Origin: Actinomycetes bacterium
GTDB lineage: Bacteria > Actinomycetota > Actinomycetes > Streptosporangiales > Streptosporangiaceae
DNA: 64,000 bases
NCBI GenBank assembly: GCA_021792405.1
Contig: JAJYUU010000002.1
Location: forward strand, 1 to 64,000
Direction: 5' to 3'
Each line of letters starts with the position of its first letter. The first letter of the stretch is position 1. This document shows positions 16,142-24,572 of this stretch, piece by piece. Both the position numbers and the translations under genes were made by a program. The notes below the pieces were generated by a model. That model was not told the DNA's origin and did not search any database. It worked only from the letters and a program-made list of their open reading frames with translations.

Positions 16142-17077
16142 TTAGGACTTGGTGCCGCGGGCCTTGGCCTGACCGGCTGACCTGGTGGTGCCAGACCGTC
16201 CGGCGCTGCCAGGCCGCTTGGCTGCAGCTGATTTGCTGGCAGTCGTGGCTTTGCCGGTCTTGGTGGCGCCTGCGGTTTTGGCGCTAGCGGCCCCGGACGT
16301 TCCGACGGCCTTGGCGCCGCTTCCGGCCTTGGATGTGCTAGCCCGCTTCGCGGAGTCGGTCGGCTTGGCGGATCGGGCAGCGCGCTCCGGCCCAGCCGGC
16401 CGTCCGGTCTTAATCGCACCCGCGGACTTCGCGCTGACTCGCGGGGTTCGTGGCTTGCGAGCCTGTGCGGGCGCGGTGACCTCAGCCTCGACGCGGCCAG
16501 TGTCGGTGACGTCGAGCCTGGTGATGTGGAGCCCGGCTGATCCGGTATCGGCCGGAGATGGGGTGGGCTCTGCCCTGACGGTTACCCGGGTAGCGGTCTC
16601 TGGCTGCACGAGCCTTCGCATACCTGGCAGCACCTCGAACACCTGCGTCAGCTGCGCAACACGCTGGGCGACGACGGGGCTGGCGGACCGTAGCGCCTGG
16701 CGCTGTCGTGCCACAACCTGGTCGGCGAGGTGCCGCTGGCTGGCGACAACCTGGTCGGCGAGGTGCCGCTGCCTGGCGATAGCCCGGTCGGCAAGCTGGC
16801 GCTGGCTGGCCAGGAACTGATCGGCAAGCTCCTGCGACCTGGCTCGCAACTTGGCCGGATCTGCCAGCGTGCTCAGCTCCGGCATGGTCGACCGGGCTGC
16901 CTTCGCCCGCTCGTTACCCATGCGAAGGGCGTCTACGACCACCTCACGGCCCTTGCGGACCTGGTCCTGGCTCTTGCGAACCTGATCGTGGCGCTTGCGG
17001 AGCTGCTCCTGACCGCGGTGCACGGCGGCGACCAACTGATCCTGGACTTCCTGCGCCAGTGCGCGGGTATCAATCAT
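16142..17077 (-). CDS. HbhA-like coiled-coil protein with basic Lys/Ala-rich tail
   Basis: This 311-residue protein starts at an ATG preceded by AAGAGGAGG. Residues ~10-150 are a long coiled coil with repeats such as RQRHLADQVVASQRHLADQ. Residues ~215-311 are a disordered tail rich in K, A, S, T and R (many AK/SAK/TK motifs). This is the layout of the mycobacterial heparin-binding haemagglutinin HbhA, whose lysine-rich tail binds sulfated glycans and which also associates with lipid inclusions. No signal peptide is seen, also true of HbhA. Phasin-like or nucleoid binding are alternatives for such a basic tail. A strong promoter-like region lies directly upstream. Confidence 0.65.
   Translation of the reverse strand: MIDTRALAQEVQDQLVAAVHRGQEQLRKRHDQVRKSQDQVRKGREVVVDALRMGNERAKAARSTMPELSTLADPAKLRARSQELADQFLASQRQLADRAIARQRHLADQVVASQRHLADQVVARQRQALRSASPVVAQRVAQLTQVFEVLPGMRRLVQPETATRVTVRAEPTPSPADTGSAGLHITRLDVTDTGRVEAEVTAPAQARKPRTPRVSAKSAGAIKTGRPAGPERAARSAKPTDSAKRASTSKAGSGAKAVGTSGAASAKTAGATKTGKATTASKSAAAKRPGSAGRSGTTRSAGQAKARGTKS
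16715..16805 (-). repeat. Tandem repeats in the HbhA-like coiled coil
   Basis: A 33-bp unit containing GGCGACAACCTGGTCGGCGA is present about three times with substitutions. It encodes RHLADQVVASQ-type 11-residue repeats, so the coiled coil has grown by in-frame duplication. Confidence 0.75.
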
Positions 17078-17104
17078 GACGGCCTCCTCTTAAGGTCATG
17101 TGCA

Positions 17105-17137
17105 TACTATATCAAGCGCAGCGCGCAGTATGTCAAG
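17105..17137 (-). promoter_or_regulatory. Promoter with 21-bp-spaced direct repeats before the HbhA-like gene
   Basis: Read on the minus strand, TTGACA (complement of 17131-17136) is followed after 17 bp by GATATA, or after 19 bp by TATAGT. This is a near-consensus -35/-10 pair about 30 bp from the start codon. The motif CTTGAYATA occurs twice exactly 21 bp apart, overlapping -35 and -10, and so on the same face of the helix. This would suit a dimeric repressor such as the adjacent XRE protein. Confidence 0.6.
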
Positions 17138-17141
17138 CGAG

Positions 17142-17565
17142 CCTGTCCGCTCCGTAACCACGCACAAGCGCTTCGTGTGCGCCGACGCGGCCAAGCCATC
17201 AGTGACGCCCATGCCCGGCTCGGGCGCTGTCCTCACTCGCCGCGGGCGGGAAGCGACCTGATCTGACGGGTGCCGGATCGCGGTCATTGGCGCAGGGTCG
17301 GCGGCCCTTGTGCGGCCTTTGTCGGTTTTCGCCCGAACTTGCAGACCGCCTCAACCACAGAACTAGTACTAGTGCCGTGGCTAGTACCACAGCGACAGCA
17401 CCTTTGCTGTGGTACCTAGCCGGCGCCGAGCAGCGCGACCTCGCCCCTGATCAGGCCAACGGGCCGGCGCGCGGGACGCATGGCCGCGGAAAGCCGGGCG
17501 GCAGGGCGGCGGGGCTCACGCGGGTCGCCTGAGAGCGCAAAGCGACGACGAACTAGGTTGCAGTT
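17142..17565. other. Intergenic region with palindromes
   Basis: About 420 bp between the HbhA-like promoter and the DUF5996 gene. I find no convincing gene; the 81-residue ORF at 17287 has no family features or good start. The region holds a perfect 12-bp palindrome ACTAGTACTAGT (17362-17373). A long hairpin follows at 17379-17421. The sequence around them is less GC-biased than its surroundings. Confidence 0.6.
17379..17421. repeat. Long imperfect hairpin
   Basis: GGCTAGTACCACAGC (17379-17393) pairs with GCTGTGGTACCTAGCC (17406-17421) with one bulged base and a 12-nt loop. The adjacent perfect palindrome ACTAGTACTAGT reuses the CTAGTAC string. It may be an operator cluster, a terminator of an upstream transcript, or a decayed repeat element. 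Confidence 0.6.
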
Positions 17566-18486
17566 ATGACTGATGCCTGGCCGACCGCTTCCTATCAGCA
17601 GTGGGCTGCGACCTGCGACACGTTGCACGCGCATACTCAGGTGCTCGGCAAATTCGCCGTCGCGCTGGCGCCACCAGAGCCGCAGTTGCAGCATGCGGCG
17701 CTCAGGCTGACCGCCCGAGGGTGGGAGACCTGTCCACTGCCCGCACCGGACGGTTCCGGGCGCTTTGTCGTCCTGCTGGATATGCACGCCCACGAGGCGG
17801 TCGCCGAGCACAGCGACGGCAGGGTCGAGCGCGTGCCGCTGACGCCGGACCGGCCCGTGGGCGACGTCGCCCGCGAGTTGCTGGCCGGCGTTCGCAGGCT
17901 GGCGGGGGACGTGCACATTGACCCGACGCCGCAGGAGGTGCCGTGGAGCGTCCCGCTTGACGCCGACGACGAGCACGCAACCTATGACCGCGATCAGGTG
18001 GCGGCCTACTTTGCCGCAGCCGGCCGGGCTGCCAGCGTGCTGACGGAGTTTCGCGCCCCTTACCGGGGCCGGTCAACTCCGGTCAATGCGTGGTGGGGAT
18101 CGTTCGACCTGGCAGTCAGCATGTTCTCCGGCCAGCCAGCCGAGCCGCCGTCGCCCGACTTCATCACGCGCAACGCGATGGATGCCCAGGAGGTCGCCGT
18201 CGGCTGGTGGCCAGGAGATCCGCGGCATCCGGTCGCCGCGTTCTATGCCTACGCGCACCCTGCCCCGCCGGGCTTCAGCGATGGACCGATCCGGCCGGCC
18301 GCCGCGTACTGGGACAGCGCTCTGGGGGAGTACATCCTGAACCACGACGATGCACGCGCCAGCAGCGATCCGCACGCAACGGCTCTGGAGTTCGTCCGAT
18401 CAGTGTTTACGCATGCGTGCTCAGTCTGCCGGTGGGACGACTCGCTAGCCGCGAGCGCGCATGGCGACCCGCCGCCGGTGCATTAA
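17566..18486 (+). CDS. DUF5996 family protein
   Basis: This 306-residue protein follows the DUF5996 pattern throughout. It opens with WPTASYQQWAATCDTLHAHTQVLGKFAVAL, then LRLTARGWETCPLPAPDG, FVVLLDMHAHEAVAEHSDGR and PWSVPLDADDEHATYDRDQV. The later part has TPVNAWWGSFDLAVSMFSGQPA, FYAYAHPAPPGF and YWDSALGEYILNHDDAR. Several conserved histidines, tryptophans and acidic residues suggest an enzyme, but no activity is established that I know of. It is cytoplasmic, with no signal or membrane segments. It starts at the ATG at 17566 and is followed by a hairpin terminator, so it appears monocistronic. Confidence 0.8.
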   Translation: MTDAWPTASYQQWAATCDTLHAHTQVLGKFAVALAPPEPQLQHAALRLTARGWETCPLPAPDGSGRFVVLLDMHAHEAVAEHSDGRVERVPLTPDRPVGDVARELLAGVRRLAGDVHIDPTPQEVPWSVPLDADDEHATYDRDQVAAYFAAAGRAASVLTEFRAPYRGRSTPVNAWWGSFDLAVSMFSGQPAEPPSPDFITRNAMDAQEVAVGWWPGDPRHPVAAFYAYAHPAPPGFSDGPIRPAAAYWDSALGEYILNHDDARASSDPHATALEFVRSVFTHACSVCRWDDSLAASAHGDPPPVH

Positions 18487-18494
18487 CCGCGTTC

Positions 18495-18525
18495 GGCGCT
18501 AACTGGGTGCGCCATCGTTAGCGCC
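18495..18525. terminator. Bidirectional hairpin terminator candidate
   Basis: GGCGCTAAC (18495-18503) and GTTAGCGCC (18517-18525) form a perfect 9-bp stem with a 13-nt loop between the convergent DUF5996 and Lrp genes. A diverged direct repeat (CCCGTGCCGCCCGTGGCG, two copies, about 18525-18575) follows. Confidence 0.6.
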
Positions 18526-18587
18526 CCGTGCCGCCCGTGGCGTCCGCCCCGCCCGTGCCGCCCGTGGCGCCTGCGGTAGCGGCGGTC

Positions 18588-19070
18588 TCAGCCGGAGACT
18601 GGCGTACCTGGCAGCAGCGGAAGCCGGGACGGCGGCTTGATCTCCTCCAGTCGCAAGTAGGTCACCAGCCGCTGACCACCGCGCGCCGCGAGCGTGGCTA
18701 GCACCTGCTGCAGTTCGGCCACGTTCCGGGCCACGACCGTCAGCAGGTAATCCATCTCGCCGGTGACATTGTCCGCCGCGATGATCTGCGGCAGGGTCCT
18801 GACCTGGTCCTCGAACACGCGGGTTGATCGTGGGTCGTGCCGACCCAGCGTGGCACCGACGTACATCTGCAGCGGGAAGCCGACCGCGGTCGCGTCCAGC
18901 CGGGCACTGATGACCTTGATCACCCCCGACGCCTTCAGGCGGCGAACCCGGTTCAAGGTAGCGGCCGGCGAAAGTCCCACCATCCTGGACAACTCGACAT
19001 TAGTTCGGTCAGCGTCTGCCTGCAGCTCCGAGAGTAGCTGTAGATCAATTTCATCAAGTAGAACAGCCAT
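18588..19070 (-). CDS. Lrp/AsnC family transcriptional regulator
   Basis: This 160-residue protein has the Lrp layout. An N-terminal helix-turn-helix (LDEIDLQLLSELQADADRTNVELSRMVGLSPAATLNRVRRLKASGVI) leads into a C-terminal RAM/ACT domain with DNVTGEMDYLLTVVARNVAELQQVL. Lrp proteins sense amino acids. It is divergent from the DMT exporter with a ~70-bp AT-rich spacer, the classic arrangement in which Lrp controls an amino-acid exporter of the EamA type. Autoregulation from the same spacer is likely. Confidence 0.92.
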   Translation of the reverse strand: MAVLLDEIDLQLLSELQADADRTNVELSRMVGLSPAATLNRVRRLKASGVIKVISARLDATAVGFPLQMYVGATLGRHDPRSTRVFEDQVRTLPQIIAADNVTGEMDYLLTVVARNVAELQQVLATLAARGGQRLVTYLRLEEIKPPSRLPLLPGTPVSG

Positions 19071-19139
19071 GATCGCAAATATTATCTCGTTGTCTATTCA
19101 GAATCCCGAATTGAGTGGGCCGCCAGGTGATTCTGGATC
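19071..19139. promoter_or_regulatory. AT-rich divergent promoter/operator spacer
   Basis: The 69 bp between the lrp and DMT exporter starts are unusually AT-rich for this genome (CGCAAATATTATCTCG, ATTCAGAATCCCGAATTGAG). They include an imperfect ATTC...GAAT palindrome suited to Lrp binding. Promoter hexamers are not clear. Confidence 0.4.
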
Positions 19140-20366
19140 ATGACTTACAACCGTCGCCTGATCTTCCCGGCCCTGATAGCCGCCGGTGTCCTGTGGGGCA
19201 CTACGGTGCCGCTCTCGAAGGTTGCCCTCGGCTGGCTGCCGCCCGCCTGGCTGGCGTTCGCCAGGTTCGCCGTCGCGGCCGCCATCTTGATGGTGGCGAG
19301 CCGGTCCCGGCTGCGGGCGGCCTGCAGCCCGGCGATCCTGATCAGCGGCGGCCTCGGTTACGGCGGGTCGGTGCTCCTGCAGAACCTGGGCATCCAGCGC
19401 ACCAGCGTGACGCATGCAGCGCTGCTGATAGGTGCCACTCCGGTGCTCGTCGCGGTCATCGCAGCCATGCTCCGGCACAGCGTGGCGCGGCCCCTTGCCT
19501 GGGCTGGCTTCGGCGTGTCACTCGGAGGGGTCGCGGTCATCGCCGGCCGCCAGGGTTCGGGATCGACTCTTGCCGGTGACGGGCTGGTGCTCGCAGCGCA
19601 GCTCATATCGGCCGGGTTCACCGTCTCGCAGGCAAGGCTGCTACGCGGGCGCGATCCCCTCGCGGTGACCGGACTGCAGTTGCTGTCCGCGGCGGTTATG
19701 GTCCTCCCGGTAGCCCTGACCGCGGAGCATCACCTGACCGGACCAGCGAGCCCAGCGGCACTGCTTGCGGTTGTCGGCCTCGTGCTGGCCGGCACCGTAG
19801 GCCCGACAGCGCTGTTCGCCCTCGGCCAGAGCAAGGTCGCCGCCGACGTGGCCGGTGCCTTCCTGAACATCGAGCCACTGGTGGGCGCCGTCCTGGGGGC
19901 GGCCTTCTTCGCTGATCCGATCGGACCGGTTCAGGTCGTCGGTGGCCTCGCCATCGTCGCTGGCATCGGACTGAGCAGTTATCAGGTTGTACGCAGCGAG
20001 CACCGCAGCAGGACCGCCCCGGCGCTGGCAGGTGGGACAGCCGAGGTTGACCTTGCGTGGGCCGCCGCTCACAGTGGCTTGGCTGCCGCTCACAGTGGCC
20101 TGGCTGCCGCTCGCGGGGGCGCGGATAGCGCTGGCGCATCACGACCGGGGCCTGGTGAGGCGCCGAGCGTGGTCAGGCGTACCCGGTTCGCCAGCCGCGG
20201 GGGCGCGAGCCCGAGCCGCGGGGGCGGCAGCCGCGCTGGCACGGCACCTGGACAGCCGTCGGGTACCAGCCGCGGCAGTTACCAGCCTCAGCTCAAAAGA
20301 AAGGCCAGGCCGGCCAAGGGGCGCCGGCCGGGCGGCACGAAGCGCACGAGTACCGGCCGTGGGTGA
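19140..20366 (+). CDS. DMT superfamily EamA-type exporter with long basic tail
   Basis: Residues 1-290 form two EamA repeats of about five transmembrane helices each (FPALIAAGVLWGTTVPLSKVALG ... GAFLNIEPLVGAVLGAAFFADP). These proteins export amino acids or metabolites across the membrane. The divergent Lrp regulator supports amino-acid export. After the last helix comes a ~115-residue low-complexity tail with repeated WAAAHSGLAAAHSGLAAARGG and many arginines and glycines. It is absent from typical homologues and probably grew by in-frame repeat expansion or frame drift. Loss of the proper stop codon is possible, but the tail shows no family resemblance to test this. Confidence 0.88.
   Translation: MTYNRRLIFPALIAAGVLWGTTVPLSKVALGWLPPAWLAFARFAVAAAILMVASRSRLRAACSPAILISGGLGYGGSVLLQNLGIQRTSVTHAALLIGATPVLVAVIAAMLRHSVARPLAWAGFGVSLGGVAVIAGRQGSGSTLAGDGLVLAAQLISAGFTVSQARLLRGRDPLAVTGLQLLSAAVMVLPVALTAEHHLTGPASPAALLAVVGLVLAGTVGPTALFALGQSKVAADVAGAFLNIEPLVGAVLGAAFFADPIGPVQVVGGLAIVAGIGLSSYQVVRSEHRSRTAPALAGGTAEVDLAWAAAHSGLAAAHSGLAAARGGADSAGASRPGPGEAPSVVRRTRFASRGGASPSRGGGSRAGTAPGQPSGTSRGSYQPQLKRKARPAKGRRPGGTKRTSTGRG
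20059..20121 (+). repeat. 21-bp tandem repeat x3 in the exporter tail
   Basis: Three successive units resembling GCTGCCGCTCACAGTGGCTTG encode AAAHSGL-type heptapeptides. The third copy has diverged. Confidence 0.75.
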
Positions 20367-20605
20367 GGGGCCGACGGCGGCGCTCGCGCGCGTCGGGCCG
20401 CCGGCTGATCGGGCGAGCGGACACGTGACGCATGCACATAGCATCCGATCTGGTCGCCGGGAATCTGGCAGATGGGTCGATAAGACCGCTGCTGAGGGTC
20501 ATATCGAGTAACAAGTGCCGCCAGGGGCCGTTGCCGGGCCAGCGTCAGTTGCTGGCAGCACAGCCGGGATTGCGCTCAGCACCGCGATCTACCAGGCTCA
20601 CGGAT

Positions 20606-21802
20606 GTGAGGTCGCTGAAGTCGGTGGGAGTTGTCGGTGCCGGGATCCTGGGCCTTGCAGTCGCCCGGCAGTTGACCGTCCGCTTTCCCGGGGTCGCGGT
20701 AACGGTCATGGAGAAGGAGGGCCGGGTGGCTGCGCATCAAAGCGGCCACAACAGCGGGGTGGTGCACGCGGGTGTGTACTACCCGCCGGGCAGTCTCAAG
20801 GCGTCACTATGCCGCCGCGGCGCCGGCCAGATCCGCGAGTTCTGCCAGCAGCACGGCGTCCGGTTCCGCGAGTTCGGCAAGCTGATCGTGGCTGTCTCAG
20901 AGCAGGAACTGCGCGGTCTCGCCGAGATCGAGCGCCGCGCCACGCTCAACCGCGTGCCCGGCATCCGCCGCCTCGGCCAGGCGGAGATCGCGGAGATTGA
21001 GCCGCACGTCCGCGGTCTGGCAGCGGTCCACTCGCCGTATACCGCGGCGGTCGATTACGTCGCACTGTGCGAGGAACTCGCCCGTGCGGTGCGCTCGTCC
21101 GGCGGCGAGGTGCTGCTGAGCACGCGGGTAACCGGCGTGCGCGAGACCGCGTCCGCGGTGCGGGTGAGTTCGGCCGCCGCAGCCCGGGATTTCGATTACC
21201 TGATCGTCTGCGCAGGGCTCAACGGCGACCACTTCGCCGCGATCCTTGGCCGACCCGGCGACCTGCGCATCGTTCCGTTCCGCGGTGAGTACTACGAGCT
21301 GCAGCCGGACGCCCGGCAACAGGTCCGTGGAATGGTCTACCCGGTGCCCGACCCGCGCTACCCGTTCCTTGGCGTGCATCTGACCCGCCAAGTCGACGAC
21401 ACCGTCCATGTCGGACCGAACGCGGTCCTGGCGCTCGCGCTCGAGGGCTACCGCTGGACGAACGTCAGCGTGCGCGAGCTCGCGCAGCTTGCCTGGTGGC
21501 CAGGTACCTGGCAACTCGCCCGGCGGCACTGGCGCAGTGGCCTCAGCGAAGTCGCCGGCTCGCTGTCCAAGCGCCGTTACCTGACGACGGCCAGGGCCTA
21601 CCTGCCCGATCTCGGGCTCGACGACCTGGTCCGGTCGAAGTCGGGAGTCCGCGCCCAGGCGGTGCGCCGCGATGGCAGCCTGGAAGACGACTTCGTGCTG
21701 CAGTCCGAAGGCCGCGTGCTCCTTGTCCGCAATGCCCCGTCCCCGGCTGCGACGGCGAGCCTGGCCATTGCCGAGCACGTGATCTCAGGGCTCGGGGCCT
21801 AG
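20606..21802 (+). CDS. lhgO: L-2-hydroxyglutarate oxidase (FAD-dependent)
   Basis: I take the GTG at 20606, just before the Rossmann FAD motif VGVVGAGILGLAVARQL, giving 398 residues (E. coli LhgO is about 420). The track ORF starts 174 bp earlier with an unlikely leader. Family signatures include HQSGHNSGVVHAGVYYPPGSLKASLCRRG, VPGIRRLGQAEIAEIEPHV, RGEYYEL and GVRAQAV. The enzyme oxidises L-2-hydroxyglutarate to 2-oxoglutarate, a metabolite-repair and lysine/glutarate breakdown step, passing electrons to quinone at the membrane. No glutarate hydroxylase (CsiD) gene is nearby. The ~240 bp before it hold nothing I recognise, and the ribosome binding site is weak. Confidence 0.88.
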   Translation: MRSLKSVGVVGAGILGLAVARQLTVRFPGVAVTVMEKEGRVAAHQSGHNSGVVHAGVYYPPGSLKASLCRRGAGQIREFCQQHGVRFREFGKLIVAVSEQELRGLAEIERRATLNRVPGIRRLGQAEIAEIEPHVRGLAAVHSPYTAAVDYVALCEELARAVRSSGGEVLLSTRVTGVRETASAVRVSSAAAARDFDYLIVCAGLNGDHFAAILGRPGDLRIVPFRGEYYELQPDARQQVRGMVYPVPDPRYPFLGVHLTRQVDDTVHVGPNAVLALALEGYRWTNVSVRELAQLAWWPGTWQLARRHWRSGLSEVAGSLSKRRYLTTARAYLPDLGLDDLVRSKSGVRAQAVRRDGSLEDDFVLQSEGRVLLVRNAPSPAATASLAIAEHVISGLGA

Positions 21803-21875
21803 CCGCGGCCTTGCCCCATCCTGCCGTGCTGGGGTATCGCAGAACTGTTCCCAGTATCTGCGGACGGCCAAGGGA

Positions 21876-24458
21876 TCAGGCGCCGACTTGCACGGTGGCA
21901 GCGAGCAACAGGTCCCGCGAGGACCTGCCGATATGGACGGTGTACTCGCACTCCGGCGTCATCCAGGTAGCCAGCTCCTCGCTGTACCGGGCGAAGAGCC
22001 TGGCCGGAATCGTCAGGCGAACCTGGACCGACTCGCCTGGAGCGGCTCGTGTCACGGCAAACCCGGCCAGCACCCGTACTGGCCAGGGGGACCTTGCCGG
22101 CGCGGCCGGCGCAGCCAGGTAAGCCTGTACCACTTCCTTACCAGGCCGGGTGCCGGTGTTGGCAATGGTCACGGTGACCTCGAGGTCCTCGCCTGCGGCC
22201 AGCTGCCGGGCGCAGGTGATCGACTCGTAGCTCCAGTCCGTGTAGCCCAGGCCGTGGCCGAACGGGTATTCCGGCGCGACGCCCGCGGCGTCGTACCCGC
22301 GGTAGCCGATCAGCGGCCCTTCCGAATAGCTGAGCGTGCCATCGGCAGCGGGGACAGCATGCAGTACCGGGCTGTCCGACTCCGCGGCCGGAAGGGTCAC
22401 CGGTAGCCTGCCGCCAGGTTCGGTGCGTCCGAGCAGCACATCTGCCAGCGCCGCGCCAAAGGCCTGTCCGGGCAGCCAGGCGAGCAGGACCGCTGCCGCC
22501 CCCGCGGCCCACGGCATCAGGACCGGAGTCCCGGAGTTCACCACGACTAGGGTGTTGCTGTTGACTGCCGTGACCCGGCTGATGAGCTCGTCCTGGCGGC
22601 CAGGCAAGGCGAGCGTCGACCGGTCGAAGCCTTCGCTCTCGGTCAGTTCCGCGGAGCCGACGACGACGATCGCGACGTCGGCCGACTCGGCGGCCGCCAC
22701 CGCCGCCGCCAGCAAGTTGTCGTCGTCGGCCGCCGGGACGATGCCGAGCCGGACGGCGAGCGGGCCGGCTCCGTCCGCGGCTGGCCTGAACTCCAGGCGC
22801 AGCCGTGTCTGTGTCCCGGCCTCCAGCCAGAGTGCCGCCCGCAGCTCGCCCGGCCTGGTCATGGCCTCGACCGGATCGCCAGGGACGTCAGTCTCGCCGT
22901 CGATGACAATGACCCCGTCCGCGACCAGCTGCAGCCCGCCGACTCCGGCGGCGCCGAACATGTAGTTTCCGGATGTGCTGGCCCGGAATGTACCTGTCAG
23001 CGCAATCAGGCCTGGCTCGCCCCAGCCGATGCCCTTCGGGACACCATCCCACCAGGCCAGGTTCGTCGACGACCGGTGCTCGCCGGCGATGATCGACCCG
23101 TCCCGGTCGATGAATTCCAGCCGGACACCCGGCTCTCCGGTGACCGGGTCGTGCAGCGAGCCGGCCGGTGGCTCCGGCACCGAGTGCCAGGTTCGGCAGC
23201 CGGCGGCCGTGCGAACAGCGGCCTGCCCGGCCAATGCGGCGCCGATGGCCTCGGCCGGGACCGCTACGGACACCGGAATCACGCCGGCGCTGCCGCCGCC
23301 CTGGATGACGGGATAGAGCGCGTTGGGGCCGATGATGGCCACGCTGGAGACTGCGCTGATGTCGAGGGGCAGAGCATTATCACGGTTGCGCAGCAGCACG
23401 AAGGATGCCGCGGCGGCCTCCCGCAGCAGGCTGTCATCGACGAGCGCGGGGGCAGCGTGATTGCCGCAGGCTGCCGCGGCGGCCGGTCCGTAGCGGGACG
23501 GTACTGCGGCGGCCGGCCCGTTGTCCGGGCCACCAAGCGCGCCGACCCGGCGGGCCAGCCGGAGGAGCCTGACCACCTTGTCGTCGATCACGTCCTCGCT
23601 GATGGATCCGTCGGCGACCGCGCCGAGCAGCAGTTCGCCCCAGGGCCCGTCCGGTCCGGGCATCGATAGGTCGAGAGTCGCGAGCGCGGTCGCCTGCGTG
23701 CTGCGTGCGGCGTCCCAGTCCGAGGTAACGACTCCGTCGAAGCCCCACTCTTTCTTGAGCACGTCGCGCAACAGGCGGACGCTCTCGGTCATCCCAGTGC
23801 CGTTCACCTTGTTATAAGCGGCCATCACGAGCCAGGCACCAGCCTCGCGCACGCATGCCTCGAACGGCATGAGGTAGAGCTCTCGCAGCACGCTCTCGCT
23901 GATCCGGACGTCATATGTTCGTCGCCCGGTCTCGGTGTCATTCGCCACGAAATGCTTGACGGTAGCCGCCACGCCGGCGGACTGGACGCCGCGCACGTAA
24001 CTCGCCGCCAGCACCGCCGTGAGCACGGGATCTTCGCCGAAAAACTCGAAACCGCGGCCGCCGAGCGGGGAGCGCAACAGGTTTACTGTTGGCGCCAGCA
24101 GCACGTCGACACCCTTGCTCCGGGCCTCGGCGCCGAGTGCTGCTGCCAGCCGGTAGACGAGCTCTTGATCCCAGGTCGCGCCGAGGGCAGACGGGCAGGG
24201 CAGGCATGCCGACGGCTTGCGCTCGTCCTTCGTGGTGCCCCGCACGCCCGCTGGGCCGTCCGAGGTGACCATGGAGCGCAGCCCGATGGCCGGACAAGCA
24301 TAAGTTCGCCAGCTGTCGGCGCCTGTCAGCAGCTGTACCTTCTCGGCTAGTGAGAGTCTCGCGACGAGGCTGCGCTCGCTAGCGCCGCCCCCGGTTGGTG
24401 GCAGGAAGGCAGGCTCGGTGTCACCGAACATGCGGGTTGTCAGTGGCTGGCTGGTCAT
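21876..24458 (-). CDS. GH3 beta-glucosidase with inserted PA14 domain
   Basis: At 860 residues this is a full-length family 3 glycoside hydrolase. The N-terminal (beta/alpha)8 domain has LSLAEKVQLLTGADSW, DGPAGVRG, KHFVANDTETGR and the nucleophile aspartate in GVVTSDWDA (about residue 240). The C-terminal alpha/beta domain follows, interrupted by a PA14 carbohydrate-binding module at about residues 410-560. A fibronectin-III-like domain (EVTVTIANTGTRPGKEVVQAYL) ends it. There is no signal peptide, so it likely acts in the cytoplasm on imported sugars. It is the last gene of the ABC operon, consistent with hydrolysis of transported cello-oligosaccharides or other beta-glucosides. Exact linkage is not readable. 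Confidence 0.92.
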   Translation of the reverse strand: MTSQPLTTRMFGDTEPAFLPPTGGGASERSLVARLSLAEKVQLLTGADSWRTYACPAIGLRSMVTSDGPAGVRGTTKDERKPSACLPCPSALGATWDQELVYRLAAALGAEARSKGVDVLLAPTVNLLRSPLGGRGFEFFGEDPVLTAVLAASYVRGVQSAGVAATVKHFVANDTETGRRTYDVRISESVLRELYLMPFEACVREAGAWLVMAAYNKVNGTGMTESVRLLRDVLKKEWGFDGVVTSDWDAARSTQATALATLDLSMPGPDGPWGELLLGAVADGSISEDVIDDKVVRLLRLARRVGALGGPDNGPAAAVPSRYGPAAAAACGNHAAPALVDDSLLREAAAASFVLLRNRDNALPLDISAVSSVAIIGPNALYPVIQGGGSAGVIPVSVAVPAEAIGAALAGQAAVRTAAGCRTWHSVPEPPAGSLHDPVTGEPGVRLEFIDRDGSIIAGEHRSSTNLAWWDGVPKGIGWGEPGLIALTGTFRASTSGNYMFGAAGVGGLQLVADGVIVIDGETDVPGDPVEAMTRPGELRAALWLEAGTQTRLRLEFRPAADGAGPLAVRLGIVPAADDDNLLAAAVAAAESADVAIVVVGSAELTESEGFDRSTLALPGRQDELISRVTAVNSNTLVVVNSGTPVLMPWAAGAAAVLLAWLPGQAFGAALADVLLGRTEPGGRLPVTLPAAESDSPVLHAVPAADGTLSYSEGPLIGYRGYDAAGVAPEYPFGHGLGYTDWSYESITCARQLAAGEDLEVTVTIANTGTRPGKEVVQAYLAAPAAPARSPWPVRVLAGFAVTRAAPGESVQVRLTIPARLFARYSEELATWMTPECEYTVHIGRSSRDLLLAATVQVGA

Positions 24459-24491
24459 GAGGCATCTGGTCCCTGGCTGAACGTGATTTCC

Positions 24492-24541
24492 GGGCGCTGG
24501 CCGCCTGCCCGGCCGGGAGTCCGGCCGGGCAGGCAGCGCCC
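24492..24541 (-). terminator. Very stable hairpin between binding-protein and GH3 genes
   Basis: GCCTGCCCGGCCGG (24503-24516) pairs perfectly with 24521-24534 across a 4-nt loop. Outside it, GGGCGCT (24492-24498) pairs with AGCGCCC (24535-24541) past a 4-nt bulge. This 50-nt structure lies inside the operon after the binding-protein gene. It probably stabilises that mRNA 3' end or partly terminates transcription, giving more transporter than glucosidase. Confidence 0.65.
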
Positions 24542-24572
24542 GTGAGGGATGTCGTAGTGGTCGGGGCAGCGC

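Noticed and set aside
17287-17532. 81-residue ORF in the HbhA-DUF5996 spacer
   Set aside because: No ribosome binding site, no family pattern, and it runs through palindromes.
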